Source: Alphaproteobacteria bacterium (GTDB lineage: Bacteria; Pseudomonadota; Alphaproteobacteria; GCA-2731375). Taken from it: a stretch of 64,000 nucleotides of DNA. The stretch lies in assembly GCA_016776605.1 (NCBI GenBank), contig JADHTB010000001.1:248001-312000 (forward strand), given 5' to 3'. Within the stretch, counting starts at the first letter, position 1. Every line of letters begins with the position of its first letter. Under the pieces are notes generated by a model that was not told where the DNA came from, did no database searches, and worked only from the letters and a program-made list of their open reading frames with translations. Made by a program: the position numbers and the translations under genes. This document shows positions 34,318-41,850 of this stretch, piece by piece.

Positions 34318-35256
34318 CTAGCCTTTTGGATCCCAGGCCTTGCTTTGCTCCCGAATACTGTCCATCTGGGCCGAAGACAATAGCCCGCGCAACTTGTCGA
34401 AATGCCATTCCGCCAATTCGGGTTTCTGTACCGCCCCCAACAGCGCCCAAAAAAAGGCCTTCGCCGGATCCGCCGTCAGGCCTTCGCCCAGTAAATACAT
34501 CCGCGACAGCATCAACTGCGCATCAGCGTTGCCCTGATCAGCCGCCTGGCCAAACTGATAGGCTGCCTTCGCCAGATCCTTAGGCACACCATCGCCCCTG
34601 TAGTGGACAAAACCCAGGTTATACTGAGCCTTATCCAGACCGGCCTTCGCCGCCCTGCTGAATAAGGCCGCCGCAGCGGCTGGATTGCGCGGCACACCCT
34701 TGCCGAAATAATACAGATAGCCAAGGTTACGCATGGCCTTAAGGTTGCCCATGTCGGCGGCCCGCCGCAGCAGCCTGGCGCCCTTGTCAAAATTGCGCAC
34801 GACCCCCCGGCCCCTGACATATAGCTGGGCCAGATTACGCATCGCCTTGCCGTTGTTCTGTGCCGCCGCGCGCTGATACCATGCAGCCGCCTGTTCCAGA
34901 TCCCGGGCGATGACCTCGCCTTCCTCCAGATAAATGCCCACCACGCGCTGCGCCTCGGGATGACCCTGCGCCGCCGCTTTCAGAAACCACTGGTAGGCTC
35001 GTTCACGGTCTTGGGCCACGCCCCGGCCCCGGTCATATAGCAATCCCAGCCAATATTGCGCCTCGGCGGAGCCCTGCTCCGCGCTGCTCTTGAAGCCGGG
35101 AAAGGCCTGGCCATAATCACCTTCGCCGTAGGCAAGAAGAGCGGCCGACAGATCTACCGTCTGCGAAGCCGCTGGCGACAGCGGCAGCAACAGCGCCAAG
35201 CAGGCGTATAGCACTAGGGCCGGGCGGCGCCGGAAATGTCGATCATGGGCTAACAT
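34318..35256 (-). CDS. Exported Sel1-like repeat protein
   Basis: A protein of about 312 residues starting MLAHDRHFRRRPALVLYACL, with a hydrophobic segment and an AAS-Q cleavage site near residue 31, so it is probably secreted to the periplasm. About six Sel1-type helical repeats follow (for example YWLGLLYDRGRGVAQDRERA and LGYLYYFGKGVPRNP), each about 36 residues. These repeats form solenoids that bind other proteins; roles range from cell-envelope stress to regulation. An in-frame start at 35346 would add 30 residues before the signal. The gene is divergent from the peptidase gene at 35390. Confidence 0.88.
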   Translation of the reverse strand: MLAHDRHFRRRPALVLYACLALLLPLSPAASQTVDLSAALLAYGEGDYGQAFPGFKSSAEQGSAEAQYWLGLLYDRGRGVAQDRERAYQWFLKAAAQGHPEAQRVVGIYLEEGEVIARDLEQAAAWYQRAAAQNNGKAMRNLAQLYVRGRGVVRNFDKGARLLRRAADMGNLKAMRNLGYLYYFGKGVPRNPAAAAALFSRAAKAGLDKAQYNLGFVHYRGDGVPKDLAKAAYQFGQAADQGNADAQLMLSRMYLLGEGLTADPAKAFFWALLGAVQKPELAEWHFDKLRGLLSSAQMDSIREQSKAWDPKG

Positions 35257-35389
35257 GGCGACACTGTACTGCCCCCGCCCTAGCGCGACAAGCAACGGCC
35301 CGGCGATTGAATGCCGCCGACATGCGGCTTGCCTCCATTCAGCCACTCTGCCAGCCTATGGCGCAGGACAACGATAGGAGGAAACAGCC

Positions 35390-36877
35390 ATGCGCGTGGT
35401 GATTGCCATGATGAAGCACGAAACCAACACCTTTTCACCGGTGCCAACGCCAATTGAGCGTTTTGCGCGGGGCCAGGATATGCCCTTTGAGGGGGACGAG
35501 GTATTGGCCGCCTTCAAGGGCACCGGCAGCGGCATTGGCGCCTTCATTGATCTGGCGGCGGCTGCAGGCGCCGAGATGGTTTTTCCCATAGCCGCCAATG
35601 CCTGGCCGTCGGGCCAGGTGCATGACGATGCCTATCGCTTCATGTCCGACCGAATTTGCGCGGCGGTGGAGGCGGGCTGTGACGCGGTGTTGCTGGATCT
35701 GCATGGCGCCATGGTGACCCAGAGTCTGGAAGATGGCGAAGGCGCCTTGCTGACCCGCCTGCGCGGCATCGCGCCGGAGGTTCCCATCGGCGTTGCCCTG
35801 GACATGCATACCAATATGTATGCCGGCATCGCCGACAACGTCACCGTGCTGGCCGGCTATCAGACCTATCCCCATATCGATACGTACGAAACCGCGGTCC
35901 GGGCCGGGCGTCCGATCTTCGCCATGTTGCGGGGCGAGGCCACGCCAACCCTGGCCTGGGGCAACCGCCCCATGCTGCCCCATGTCATGCGCCAGGGCAC
36001 CGACGATTTTCCCAATAAGGAAATGCAGGATATGACCCGCCGCATGGAGGCCGAGGGCGCCTTGACCGCAACCCTGTTCGTCGGCTTTCCCCATGCCGAT
36101 ATTCACAACGCCGGCCTGTCGGCGGTGGTGGTGACCGACAACGACCCTGGCCTGGCCGAACGATACCGCGACGAGTTGCTGGATTTCGCCTGGAGCAATC
36201 GCGAGGCCATGGTTTACCAGATCGAACCGCTTGCGGAGTCCCTGGCGCGCGCCAGGAAGGTGACCGAAGGCCCGGTTATCTTGCTGGATCACTATGACAA
36301 CGCCGCATCGGGGGGCACCATGGATACCATGACGGTGCTGGGGGGCATTCTGGATGCCGGCCTGGAGAATGTAGCCGCATTCGCCATTTTTGATCCTGGC
36401 GCGGTGGCCGAAATGACCGCCGCGGGCATCGGCGCCCAGGTTACCGTCAATCTGGGCGGCAAGATGGACATGCCGTCGATCAACCGCACCGGTGAACCGC
36501 GCCAGGTGACGGGCCGGGTTAAATTGATTTCCGATGGCCGCTACCACAACAAGGGACCGGCCTCCAAAGGGGTGTTGATGGACATGGGCCCAACCGTGGT
36601 GCTGGATACGGGCAAGGTGGAGATCGTGGTGATCAGCCGGCATCAGGAGCCCAACGATCTGGCCTGCCTGATGTCCCTGGGGATTGATCCGTTCGAAAAA
36701 CGTTATCTGATGCTGAAAAGCCGCATTCACTACCGGGCCGGGTTCCGCGATGTCGCTAAACAGGTGATCGAATGCGCCGGCGTTGGGGTCTGCACCTCGG
36801 ACTATGACATGCTCGATTTTAAAAACGTGCGACGGCCGATTTTCCCGCTGGACAGGATCAACGATCCGAACCCGTGA
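35390..36877 (+). CDS. M81 family metallopeptidase (MlrC-like)
   Basis: A 495-residue protein with the M81 (MlrC) two-domain plan. The N-terminal MKHETNTFSPVPTPIERF and LDLHGAMVTQSLEDGEGALL are family hallmarks, with possible metal ligands in HGAM and ALDMHTNMYAGIADN. The C-terminal part has LLDHYDNAASGGTMDTMTVL and ends near YDMLDFKNVRRPIFPLDRI. MlrC degrades linear microcystin peptides in some sphingomonads, but most relatives probably act on other small amides. A textbook AGGAGG site precedes the start. The next gene begins 37 bases after its stop and is probably co-transcribed. Confidence 0.93.
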   Translation: MRVVIAMMKHETNTFSPVPTPIERFARGQDMPFEGDEVLAAFKGTGSGIGAFIDLAAAAGAEMVFPIAANAWPSGQVHDDAYRFMSDRICAAVEAGCDAVLLDLHGAMVTQSLEDGEGALLTRLRGIAPEVPIGVALDMHTNMYAGIADNVTVLAGYQTYPHIDTYETAVRAGRPIFAMLRGEATPTLAWGNRPMLPHVMRQGTDDFPNKEMQDMTRRMEAEGALTATLFVGFPHADIHNAGLSAVVVTDNDPGLAERYRDELLDFAWSNREAMVYQIEPLAESLARARKVTEGPVILLDHYDNAASGGTMDTMTVLGGILDAGLENVAAFAIFDPGAVAEMTAAGIGAQVTVNLGGKMDMPSINRTGEPRQVTGRVKLISDGRYHNKGPASKGVLMDMGPTVVLDTGKVEIVVISRHQEPNDLACLMSLGIDPFEKRYLMLKSRIHYRAGFRDVAKQVIECAGVGVCTSDYDMLDFKNVRRPIFPLDRINDPNP

Positions 36878-36914
36878 TAGGCTCGGCGCGGCCGCAACGA
36901 AGGGGATGAATGGG

Positions 36915-38084
36915 ATGCAAAACGGACAGGTGGTTTTTACCGGCATGGACCGGGTGATCTTTGGCCAGGCGGCAGCCGGCGCGGTGGCCGGGGAAGCGGA
37001 ACGCCTGGGCGCCGAGCGGGTGTTCTTGCTGGTCAGCGGCACCTTGAACCGGGAGACCGACGCAGTCGAGACAATGGCGGCGGCCCTGGGCCCGCGTTAC
37101 GCCGGGCGCTGGGATCATATGCCGTCGCACTCGCCACGCGAGGCGGTGGTGGACTGCGCCAATGCCGCGCGCGATGCGGGCTGCGATCTGTTGGTCAATT
37201 TTGGCGGCGGCTCGACCACCGATGGCGGCAAGGCCGTGACGATCTGCCTGGAACACAACATCACGGACGCTGATGGACTGGAGCCGTTCCGCACCAGGGT
37301 CGATGAAGACGGCAAACGCGTTCGTCCCGAATACGCCGCGCCCCAGGTCCGCCAGATCGCCGTCCCAACCACCCTGTCGGGGGGCGAATTCAACGCCCGC
37401 GCCGGGATCACCAACACCAAGGAAAAACTGAAACAAAGCTTCATGCATCCCGGCATCATCCCTATTTCGGTGATCCTGGATCCAGCCATCACCGTCCACA
37501 CGCCGGAATGGCTGTGGTTGTCCACCGGTATCCGGGCCGTGGATCATGCGGTAGAGACTTATTGTTCCCTGGACGCCAACGATTATACGGACGGTGCCGC
37601 CCTGCAGGCCCTGCGCCTGTTGAGCGAGGGCCTGCCACGGGTCAAGGCCGATCCCGGCGACCTGGAGGCACGCCTGCAATGCCTGATGGGCGCCTGGATA
37701 TCCATGACCGGCATTGTCACGGGCACCCGCCTGGGTGCCTCGCATGCGATCGGTCATATCCTGGGCGGCACGGCCAATGTGCCCCACGGCTACACCTCCT
37801 GCGTCATGCTGCCATACGTCCTGAATTATAATGCCGCGATCAATTCCAACCGTCAGGCCGCCATTGCCCAGGCCGTGGGCCACCCGGATCAGAGTGCGGC
37901 AGACGCCCTGGACAAATTGATCTCGGGCCTTGGCATGCCCCGTAGCCTGCGCGAAGTTGACATCACGGAAGACCAGCTGCCGCTGCTGGCGAAAAATTGC
38001 ATGCTGGATGACTGGACCTTTTCAAATCCCCGGGAAATACGCTCACCGGACCAGATCATGGAAATTCTACGCGCCGCATTTTAG
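36915..38084 (+). CDS. Iron-containing alcohol dehydrogenase (maleylacetate reductase-like)
   Basis: A 389-residue group III (iron-type) dehydrogenase. The NAD(P) motif LVNFGGGSTTDGGKAV and metal ligands in VDHAVETYCS, ASHAIGHILGG and VPHGYTSCVMLPYVLNYN are visible. The GGGST pattern and length resemble maleylacetate reductases of aromatic catabolism, but other alcohol or hydroxy-acid dehydrogenases cannot be excluded. The start MQNGQVVF at 36915 is chosen because AAGGGG is about nine bases before it; a second ATG nine bases upstream overlaps that site. It follows the M81 peptidase gene and ends before a clear terminator. Confidence 0.9.
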   Translation: MQNGQVVFTGMDRVIFGQAAAGAVAGEAERLGAERVFLLVSGTLNRETDAVETMAAALGPRYAGRWDHMPSHSPREAVVDCANAARDAGCDLLVNFGGGSTTDGGKAVTICLEHNITDADGLEPFRTRVDEDGKRVRPEYAAPQVRQIAVPTTLSGGEFNARAGITNTKEKLKQSFMHPGIIPISVILDPAITVHTPEWLWLSTGIRAVDHAVETYCSLDANDYTDGAALQALRLLSEGLPRVKADPGDLEARLQCLMGAWISMTGIVTGTRLGASHAIGHILGGTANVPHGYTSCVMLPYVLNYNAAINSNRQAAIAQAVGHPDQSAADALDKLISGLGMPRSLREVDITEDQLPLLAKNCMLDDWTFSNPREIRSPDQIMEILRAAF

Positions 38085-38092
38085 GGCTTACA

Positions 38093-38114
38093 CCAGCCAG
38101 CACTGGTTGGTTTT
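38093..38114 (+). terminator. Rho-independent terminator after the alcohol dehydrogenase
   Basis: A 7-bp stem CCAGCCA/TGGTTGG with loop GCAC is followed directly by TTTTAT, eight bases after the stop codon. Confidence 0.8.
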
Positions 38115-38356
38115 ATCAGGCAAAATCGAATCGATTCGGAATCGGGACTCGACTTAGTCTCTCCCTGACCCTGGAAGACGCAAAGCGGGGCGCGCAGGGG
38201 GAAGCTGTATTTTCCATAACCGCCGACATAAGCCGATGATTTGGCAAATCAATTCGACTCCGCCAACAGCCTCTTGTGGATAGCCTGTGCAGTGACTGTG
38301 CATAATTTTCGCAGTTATCCACCGTTTATTGATAGCTATTTTTGTTTTTACCTTGT

Positions 38357-38386
38357 TTGCAAACGCATCATGATCCACCATTTAAT
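38357..38386 (+). promoter_or_regulatory. Candidate promoter of the structured RNA
   Basis: TTGCAA (38357-38362) and TTTAAT (38381-38386) are separated by 18 bases in an A/T-rich stretch that contrasts with the surrounding GC-rich DNA. Transcription would start near 38393, shortly before the first hairpin at 38411. Confidence 0.4.
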
Positions 38387-38392
38387 CAGCGG

Positions 38393-39050
38393 TCACGAAA
38401 GACGAATTTCCGGCCCTCAAAAGCAGGAAGTTTGAAAGCCGGGGCCGCCGCGGGGTGCCGAAACCCTTTGGTTTTAATCAGCTTAGGCTGGTCGAGGCCG
38501 CTGGATACCGCTTTAGGCAACTAAGGTGGATGGCATTTCGGGACCAGTATCCCTCGGCGCGGCCTTCGGGCTGCATCGTTCGGTGAAGGGTCGAATGGCC
38601 GAGGTATCTTCGGATGCCCAGGCCGGTCGGAAGGGGTGGCACGTCTTCGGGCGGGTCGGCCGGACCGGCAAGCCGGTTAAAGCGCCAAAGCGGGTCCGAC
38701 TCGTGGATGTGTTTTGATTGGTGGGCTGGGAAATCGTTGCGATTGGCCTTCGGGCCGGTGGCGGCTGATGGAAAGGTCCAAGCGGTATGGCGTTCGTGGC
38801 GCTTCTCCCTCCGGGGTGAGGCACCTGGATCACCCAACCGTTGGAGTAGCAGGCCTTTGAGCACGGGTCTTTGGGCCGTCGTCTTCGGACGGCGGTTCGG
38901 AAAAACCGGTTTTTGGGTGTCTGGACTCCGAGAACCAGAAGGCTTCGGCCTCAGAGATTTCGGTCTCGCTGGTTCCGAGGCGTCAGGAGTGTCCTTCGGG
39001 GCACGTTGCCAGGACCCCGCGTCCAATGCACCTGACGCCTCTCTTTTTGT
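38393..39050 (+). ncRNA. Candidate large structured non-coding RNA (about 650 nt)
   Basis: No frame here is protein-like, but the plus strand folds almost throughout. Stems in order: CGGCCCT/GGGGCCG (38411/38441); AAACC/GGTTT (38461); GGATAC/GTATCC (38503/38547) enclosing a hairpin with a GCAA loop; CTCGGC/GCCGAG (38553/38598); UUCG hairpins at 38559, 38603 and 38642; GGGTCGG/CCGACTC (38653/38696) around ACCGG-CAAG-CCGGT; UUCG at 38742; GGGTGA/TCACCC (38814/38830) after a UCCG loop; an 8-bp UUCG hairpin at 38876; a three-way junction GAACCAG/CTGGTTC (38932/38969) with two UUCG hairpins; and GAGGCGTCAGG/CCTGACGCCTC (38977/39031) around one more UUCG hairpin. Most of these contain G-U pairs that would be A-C mismatches on the other strand, which fixes the strand. 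I do not recognise RNase P RNA, tmRNA, 6S RNA or an intron. Confidence 0.75.
38977..39050 (+). terminator. Terminal stem and U-tract of the structured RNA
   Basis: An 11-bp perfect stem (38977-38987 with 39031-39041) is followed by TCTTTTTGT. The stem encloses a UUCG hairpin and a GGAC/GTCC hairpin, so it is more elaborate than a simple terminator but should still stop RNA polymerase. Confidence 0.65.
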
Positions 39051-39101
39051 CCGCGAACTGGTTGTCTGCAAACTGGTTGTCTGTCCGCCCGTCGGCCCTG
39101 C

Positions 39102-39731
39102 CTAAAAAATAGGGTTGCGGGTATCGACTAAGATCCGTCCGCCGATGCCGACGAAAACGACACCCGCGGCCCGTTCGATCCAATGCCTTGCCCGTGTAAA
39201 GCGCCGCCGGACCGGCGTTGATGACATAAACACGCTGACAATGGCGTACCAGATCAAGGCGGCGGCAAAGACCAGCCCAATCATCAGCAGCATGAGCCAG
39301 ATGGGCGTTGCCGCCGTCACCGAGGTCGCGAACACCGAAGTGAACAACACAATGGCCTTGGGGTTGGTCAGGGTGACAAAAAACCCGAAGCGAAAGGAAC
39401 CGCGTGTGCCCATACCGTCTCGGCCGGCAATTTCCGGCGCTTCGGATTTCGAAAAGATAAGGCGCAGCCCCAGGTAAATCAGGTACGAGGCGCCCAGCAG
39501 GCGCACTGCCCAGGCCAGCCATTGATACCGCACCAGTACCGCCGACAGGCCCAGCAGGCTCAACGCGGCATAGAGCCCCAGGCAGATGGAAACGCCCAGG
39601 GTGGTCCACAGGCCGGCCCTGATGCCCCTGGTCATCGATGATCGGACGACCGCGACGAAGTCCGGCCCCGGCAGGATAAGTGCTGGAATAAAAATGCCGA
39701 ACACGCTGATTAAAATGAAATGCGCTTCCAT
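39102..39731 (-). CDS. LysE/RhtB family exporter
   Basis: A 209-residue inner-membrane protein with about six hydrophobic segments and the family N-terminus FGIFIPALILPGPDFVAVVR (PGP motif) plus GASYLIYLGLRL. LysE/RhtB proteins export amino acids or related small metabolites. It is the last gene of the long minus-strand run and begins one base after the stop of the metallo-beta-lactamase-fold gene, so it may export a product or toxic intermediate of that pathway. It ends about 50 bases from the 3' end of the convergent structured RNA, with a short tandem repeat in between. Confidence 0.9.
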   Translation of the reverse strand: MEAHFILISVFGIFIPALILPGPDFVAVVRSSMTRGIRAGLWTTLGVSICLGLYAALSLLGLSAVLVRYQWLAWAVRLLGASYLIYLGLRLIFSKSEAPEIAGRDGMGTRGSFRFGFFVTLTNPKAIVLFTSVFATSVTAATPIWLMLLMIGLVFAAALIWYAIVSVFMSSTPVRRRFTRARHWIERAAGVVFVGIGGRILVDTRNPIF

Positions 39732-39732
39732 T

Positions 39733-40614
39733 CTATGTCTGTTCCATCCAGGCGGCCTTGTCGAAATTCACATGGTCGCCAAAGTAATGCACGACGCGGT
39801 CCAGTTTATCCATTTCCTCGATTCGGTAGATGCGTCGTGGCCCCATAATCCGTTCCACGCCCTCGCGGGCATCCACCCAGGCCGTCGCCGTCTGCAGGGT
39901 GCTTTGGCGCTGCAGGACGTCCCAGATATAGTAATGGTGGGGCACCACGATGCGGGGCTGCAGACGCTCGATAATCGCTTCCACATGCACATGCCCCATG
40001 ACGTGCTGCGAGGCATCCACGGGCAACAGGGCGATATCGATATGACCCAGGGCCTTCCAGATATCGTCCGGCGGGTTATGGCGGTTGTCGCCCCAATGGA
40101 CGATACGCATGCCGCCCGTTTCCACCACGATCAGGCAATGATCCCAGGAACGCGGATTATTCGGCGGTTCTATATCCGTGCCGTGAAATTGTTTATGAAA
40201 TTTTTTGAAGTCATAGATGGCGCAGCTTGAATCCACGGCATGTTTGTCGGCCAAGCCATAGACCGTCATATCGCCAAACTTGTACATGCCGATCAGACGG
40301 TCCAACAGCACATGGGCATCCAGGCGGTTAAGGGCATCGTGATCGAAATGTGCATGGGTGGAGACGCCGATATCGACCGCCGTTATTGGGAAATCGCGAA
40401 AATACCAATCCCAGGTGCGCGCCGGATGATTGCGCCAGGGGTCGATCATCACGCTGACCCCCTTGGGCGAGGTAATGCGAAAGGCCGAGCTGCCATAGAA
40501 GGCCAACTCCACCGGCCCATCACGGGCCGGGGAGTGGTCGGCCTGAAGCTCGATCATCCGGTTGTGATTGGAGGTCATTTGCCACACGTTCAGGCCGGTA
40601 TCGATGTCTACCAT
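39733..40614 (-). CDS. Metallo-beta-lactamase fold hydrolase
   Basis: A 293-residue MBL-fold protein. The metal motif appears as STHAHFDHDALNRL (HxHxDH form), with further ligands likely at IVHWGDNRHNPP and IVVPHHYYIWD. The first strands (VELAFYGSSAFRITS, VSVMIDPWRN) resemble the UlaG/YtnP-like branch that opens lactones or cleaves phosphodiesters. A GGGGAGG motif is well placed before the ATG. It lies 25 bases after the RidA gene in the catabolic run, so hydrolysis of a ring-opened or lactone intermediate is a fair guess. Confidence 0.88.
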   Translation of the reverse strand: MVDIDTGLNVWQMTSNHNRMIELQADHSPARDGPVELAFYGSSAFRITSPKGVSVMIDPWRNHPARTWDWYFRDFPITAVDIGVSTHAHFDHDALNRLDAHVLLDRLIGMYKFGDMTVYGLADKHAVDSSCAIYDFKKFHKQFHGTDIEPPNNPRSWDHCLIVVETGGMRIVHWGDNRHNPPDDIWKALGHIDIALLPVDASQHVMGHVHVEAIIERLQPRIVVPHHYYIWDVLQRQSTLQTATAWVDAREGVERIMGPRRIYRIEEMDKLDRVVHYFGDHVNFDKAAWMEQT

Positions 40615-40639
40615 GGCGAGCCTCCCCTTATTTTTAGCC

Positions 40640-41029
40640 TCAGGCTTTGGCGGCCATGGCCTCGATCTCGATCACGATTTCGGGCGCGGCCAGCCCATCC
40701 ACGATCAACAGGGTCGAGGCCGGCAGGGTCGCATCACCGATGACCTTTTTGCGGGCGGCGCGGTAGCCATCGACATGGCGCGGATCGGTAACAAAGACGG
40801 TGAACTTGACCAGATGCTTCTTGGTCATGCCGTTTTCCTTCAGGCAGGCAAGGACGTTGCGGAATGCCTGTTCCGCCTGCTTGCGCGCGCCGTCCTGAAG
40901 CTTGCCCTTGGCATCGATGCCGACCTGGCCGGCGATGACCAGCCATTCCGCGCCTGGCGGTACCTTGACGCTGTGGGAATAGGCGCCCAAGGGTTTATGG
41001 CTGGCTTTGGGATTTACGAACTGGTTCAT
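40640..41029 (-). CDS. RidA/YjgF family protein
   Basis: A 129-residue Rid-family protein. GAYSHSVKVPPGAEWLVIAGQ, QAEQAFRNVLACLKENGM, VKFTVFVTDPRHVDGY and the C-terminal PEIVIEIEAMA fit the trimeric fold. The Arg of canonical RidA that binds the imine carboxylate is not evident near the C-terminus, so it may belong to another Rid subgroup. Such proteins hydrolyse reactive enamines/imines or take part in ring-opening routes of nitrogen heterocycles. The start at 41029 has GGAG nine bases before it; an ATG at 41044 is possible. Position in the catabolic run suggests the second role. Confidence 0.88.
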   Translation of the reverse strand: MNQFVNPKASHKPLGAYSHSVKVPPGAEWLVIAGQVGIDAKGKLQDGARKQAEQAFRNVLACLKENGMTKKHLVKFTVFVTDPRHVDGYRAARKKVIGDATLPASTLLIVDGLAAPEIVIEIEAMAAKA

Positions 41030-41083
41030 AACAACAATCTCCATTTATGTTTTTGTCAGACGTCGTTCTTGAAGCAGCTTATC

Positions 41084-41842
41084 TTACCCCACCGTGCTGT
41101 AACCGCCACTAACGGAAACGATCTGGCCGGTGATCCAACTGGCGCCGCCAGAGGCAAGAAACGCGATGGTCGGGGCAACATCGTCGGGCTGGCCGATCCG
41201 GCCGCTGGGATAATTGCGCACAATCTTGGGCATGTTCTTTTCCAGCCAGGCCTTGTCGCTGTGGCCGGTTTCAACCAGGCCCAGGGCAACCAGGTTGACG
41301 GTGATGCCGTCGCGGCCCAATTCCTTGGCCAGCGACTTGGTCAGCGATATGACGCCGCCACGGGAGGCGGCGGTGATGGCCAGGTTTTTCTCGCCCACGC
41401 GGGCAGAATCCCCGGCAAGAGAAATAATGCGGCCATTGCCCGAAGCCGCCAAATGAGATGCCGCCGCGTGGCAGCAATGGATCACCCCATACAGACCGAC
41501 ATCGATCTGGCTGTGCCAGTCCGCCGGTGTGCTTTCGACAAACCGCTGCGGCTTGACGTAACCGGCATTGTTGACCAGCACGTCCAGACCGCCAAAGTCC
41601 GCCACCACTTGATCGGTCATGGCGCAAACCGCATCGTAATCGGTAACATCGGCGCCATAGGCCCGCGCCTTGCCGCCATTCTGCTCGATCTCGGCCACCA
41701 GGGCCTTGGCTTCCGCCTCCGAGCCGCGATAGTTGATCGCCACGCGGGCGCCTTCATTGGCCAGGGTCAGAACGATTTCCCGCCCCACATCCCGCGCCCC
41801 GCCGGTTACCAGGGCAACTTTACCACTCAATCCCAGATCCAT
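41084..41842 (-). CDS. SDR-fold protein lacking the usual catalytic Tyr and Lys
   Basis: A 252-residue protein with the SDR cofactor motif TGGARDVGREIVLTLANEG, NNAG (VLVNNAGYVKP) and a typical C-terminal GQIVSVSGGYS. At the active site the YxxxK signature is replaced: the aligned segment ITAASRGGVISLTKSL puts Thr157 at the Tyr position and Arg161 at the Lys position. NAD(P) binding may persist, but normal hydride transfer chemistry is doubtful; a binding, scaffolding or different catalytic role is possible. It lies eight bases after the molybdenum hydroxylase large subunit gene in the same run. Sequence quality looks good, with no frameshift. Confidence 0.9.
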   Translation of the reverse strand: MDLGLSGKVALVTGGARDVGREIVLTLANEGARVAINYRGSEAEAKALVAEIEQNGGKARAYGADVTDYDAVCAMTDQVVADFGGLDVLVNNAGYVKPQRFVESTPADWHSQIDVGLYGVIHCCHAAASHLAASGNGRIISLAGDSARVGEKNLAITAASRGGVISLTKSLAKELGRDGITVNLVALGLVETGHSDKAWLEKNMPKIVRNYPSGRIGQPDDVAPTIAFLASGGASWITGQIVSVSGGYSTVG

Positions 41843-41850
41843 GATTTCTC

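Noticed and set aside
38275-38365. Chromosomal replication origin
   Set aside because: Only two imperfect DnaA boxes are visible, with none of the usual origin neighbour genes. I kept it only as a low-weight observation.
38393-39050. RNase P RNA, tmRNA or a self-splicing intron as identity of the RNA
   Set aside because: The GAGGAAAGUCC-type core of RNase P RNA is absent (GGAAAGGTCC at 38770 differs and is in the wrong place). There is no tRNA-like end with T-loop and CCA for tmRNA, no domain V-like hairpin of group II introns, and no interrupted gene.
38478-39105. Open frames of 163 (plus) and 197 (minus) residues in the structured RNA region
   Set aside because: Both are low-complexity, rich in Pro, Arg, Gly or Ser, and follow the hairpin sequences; neither resembles a protein, has a good start site, or matches the composition of neighbouring genes.
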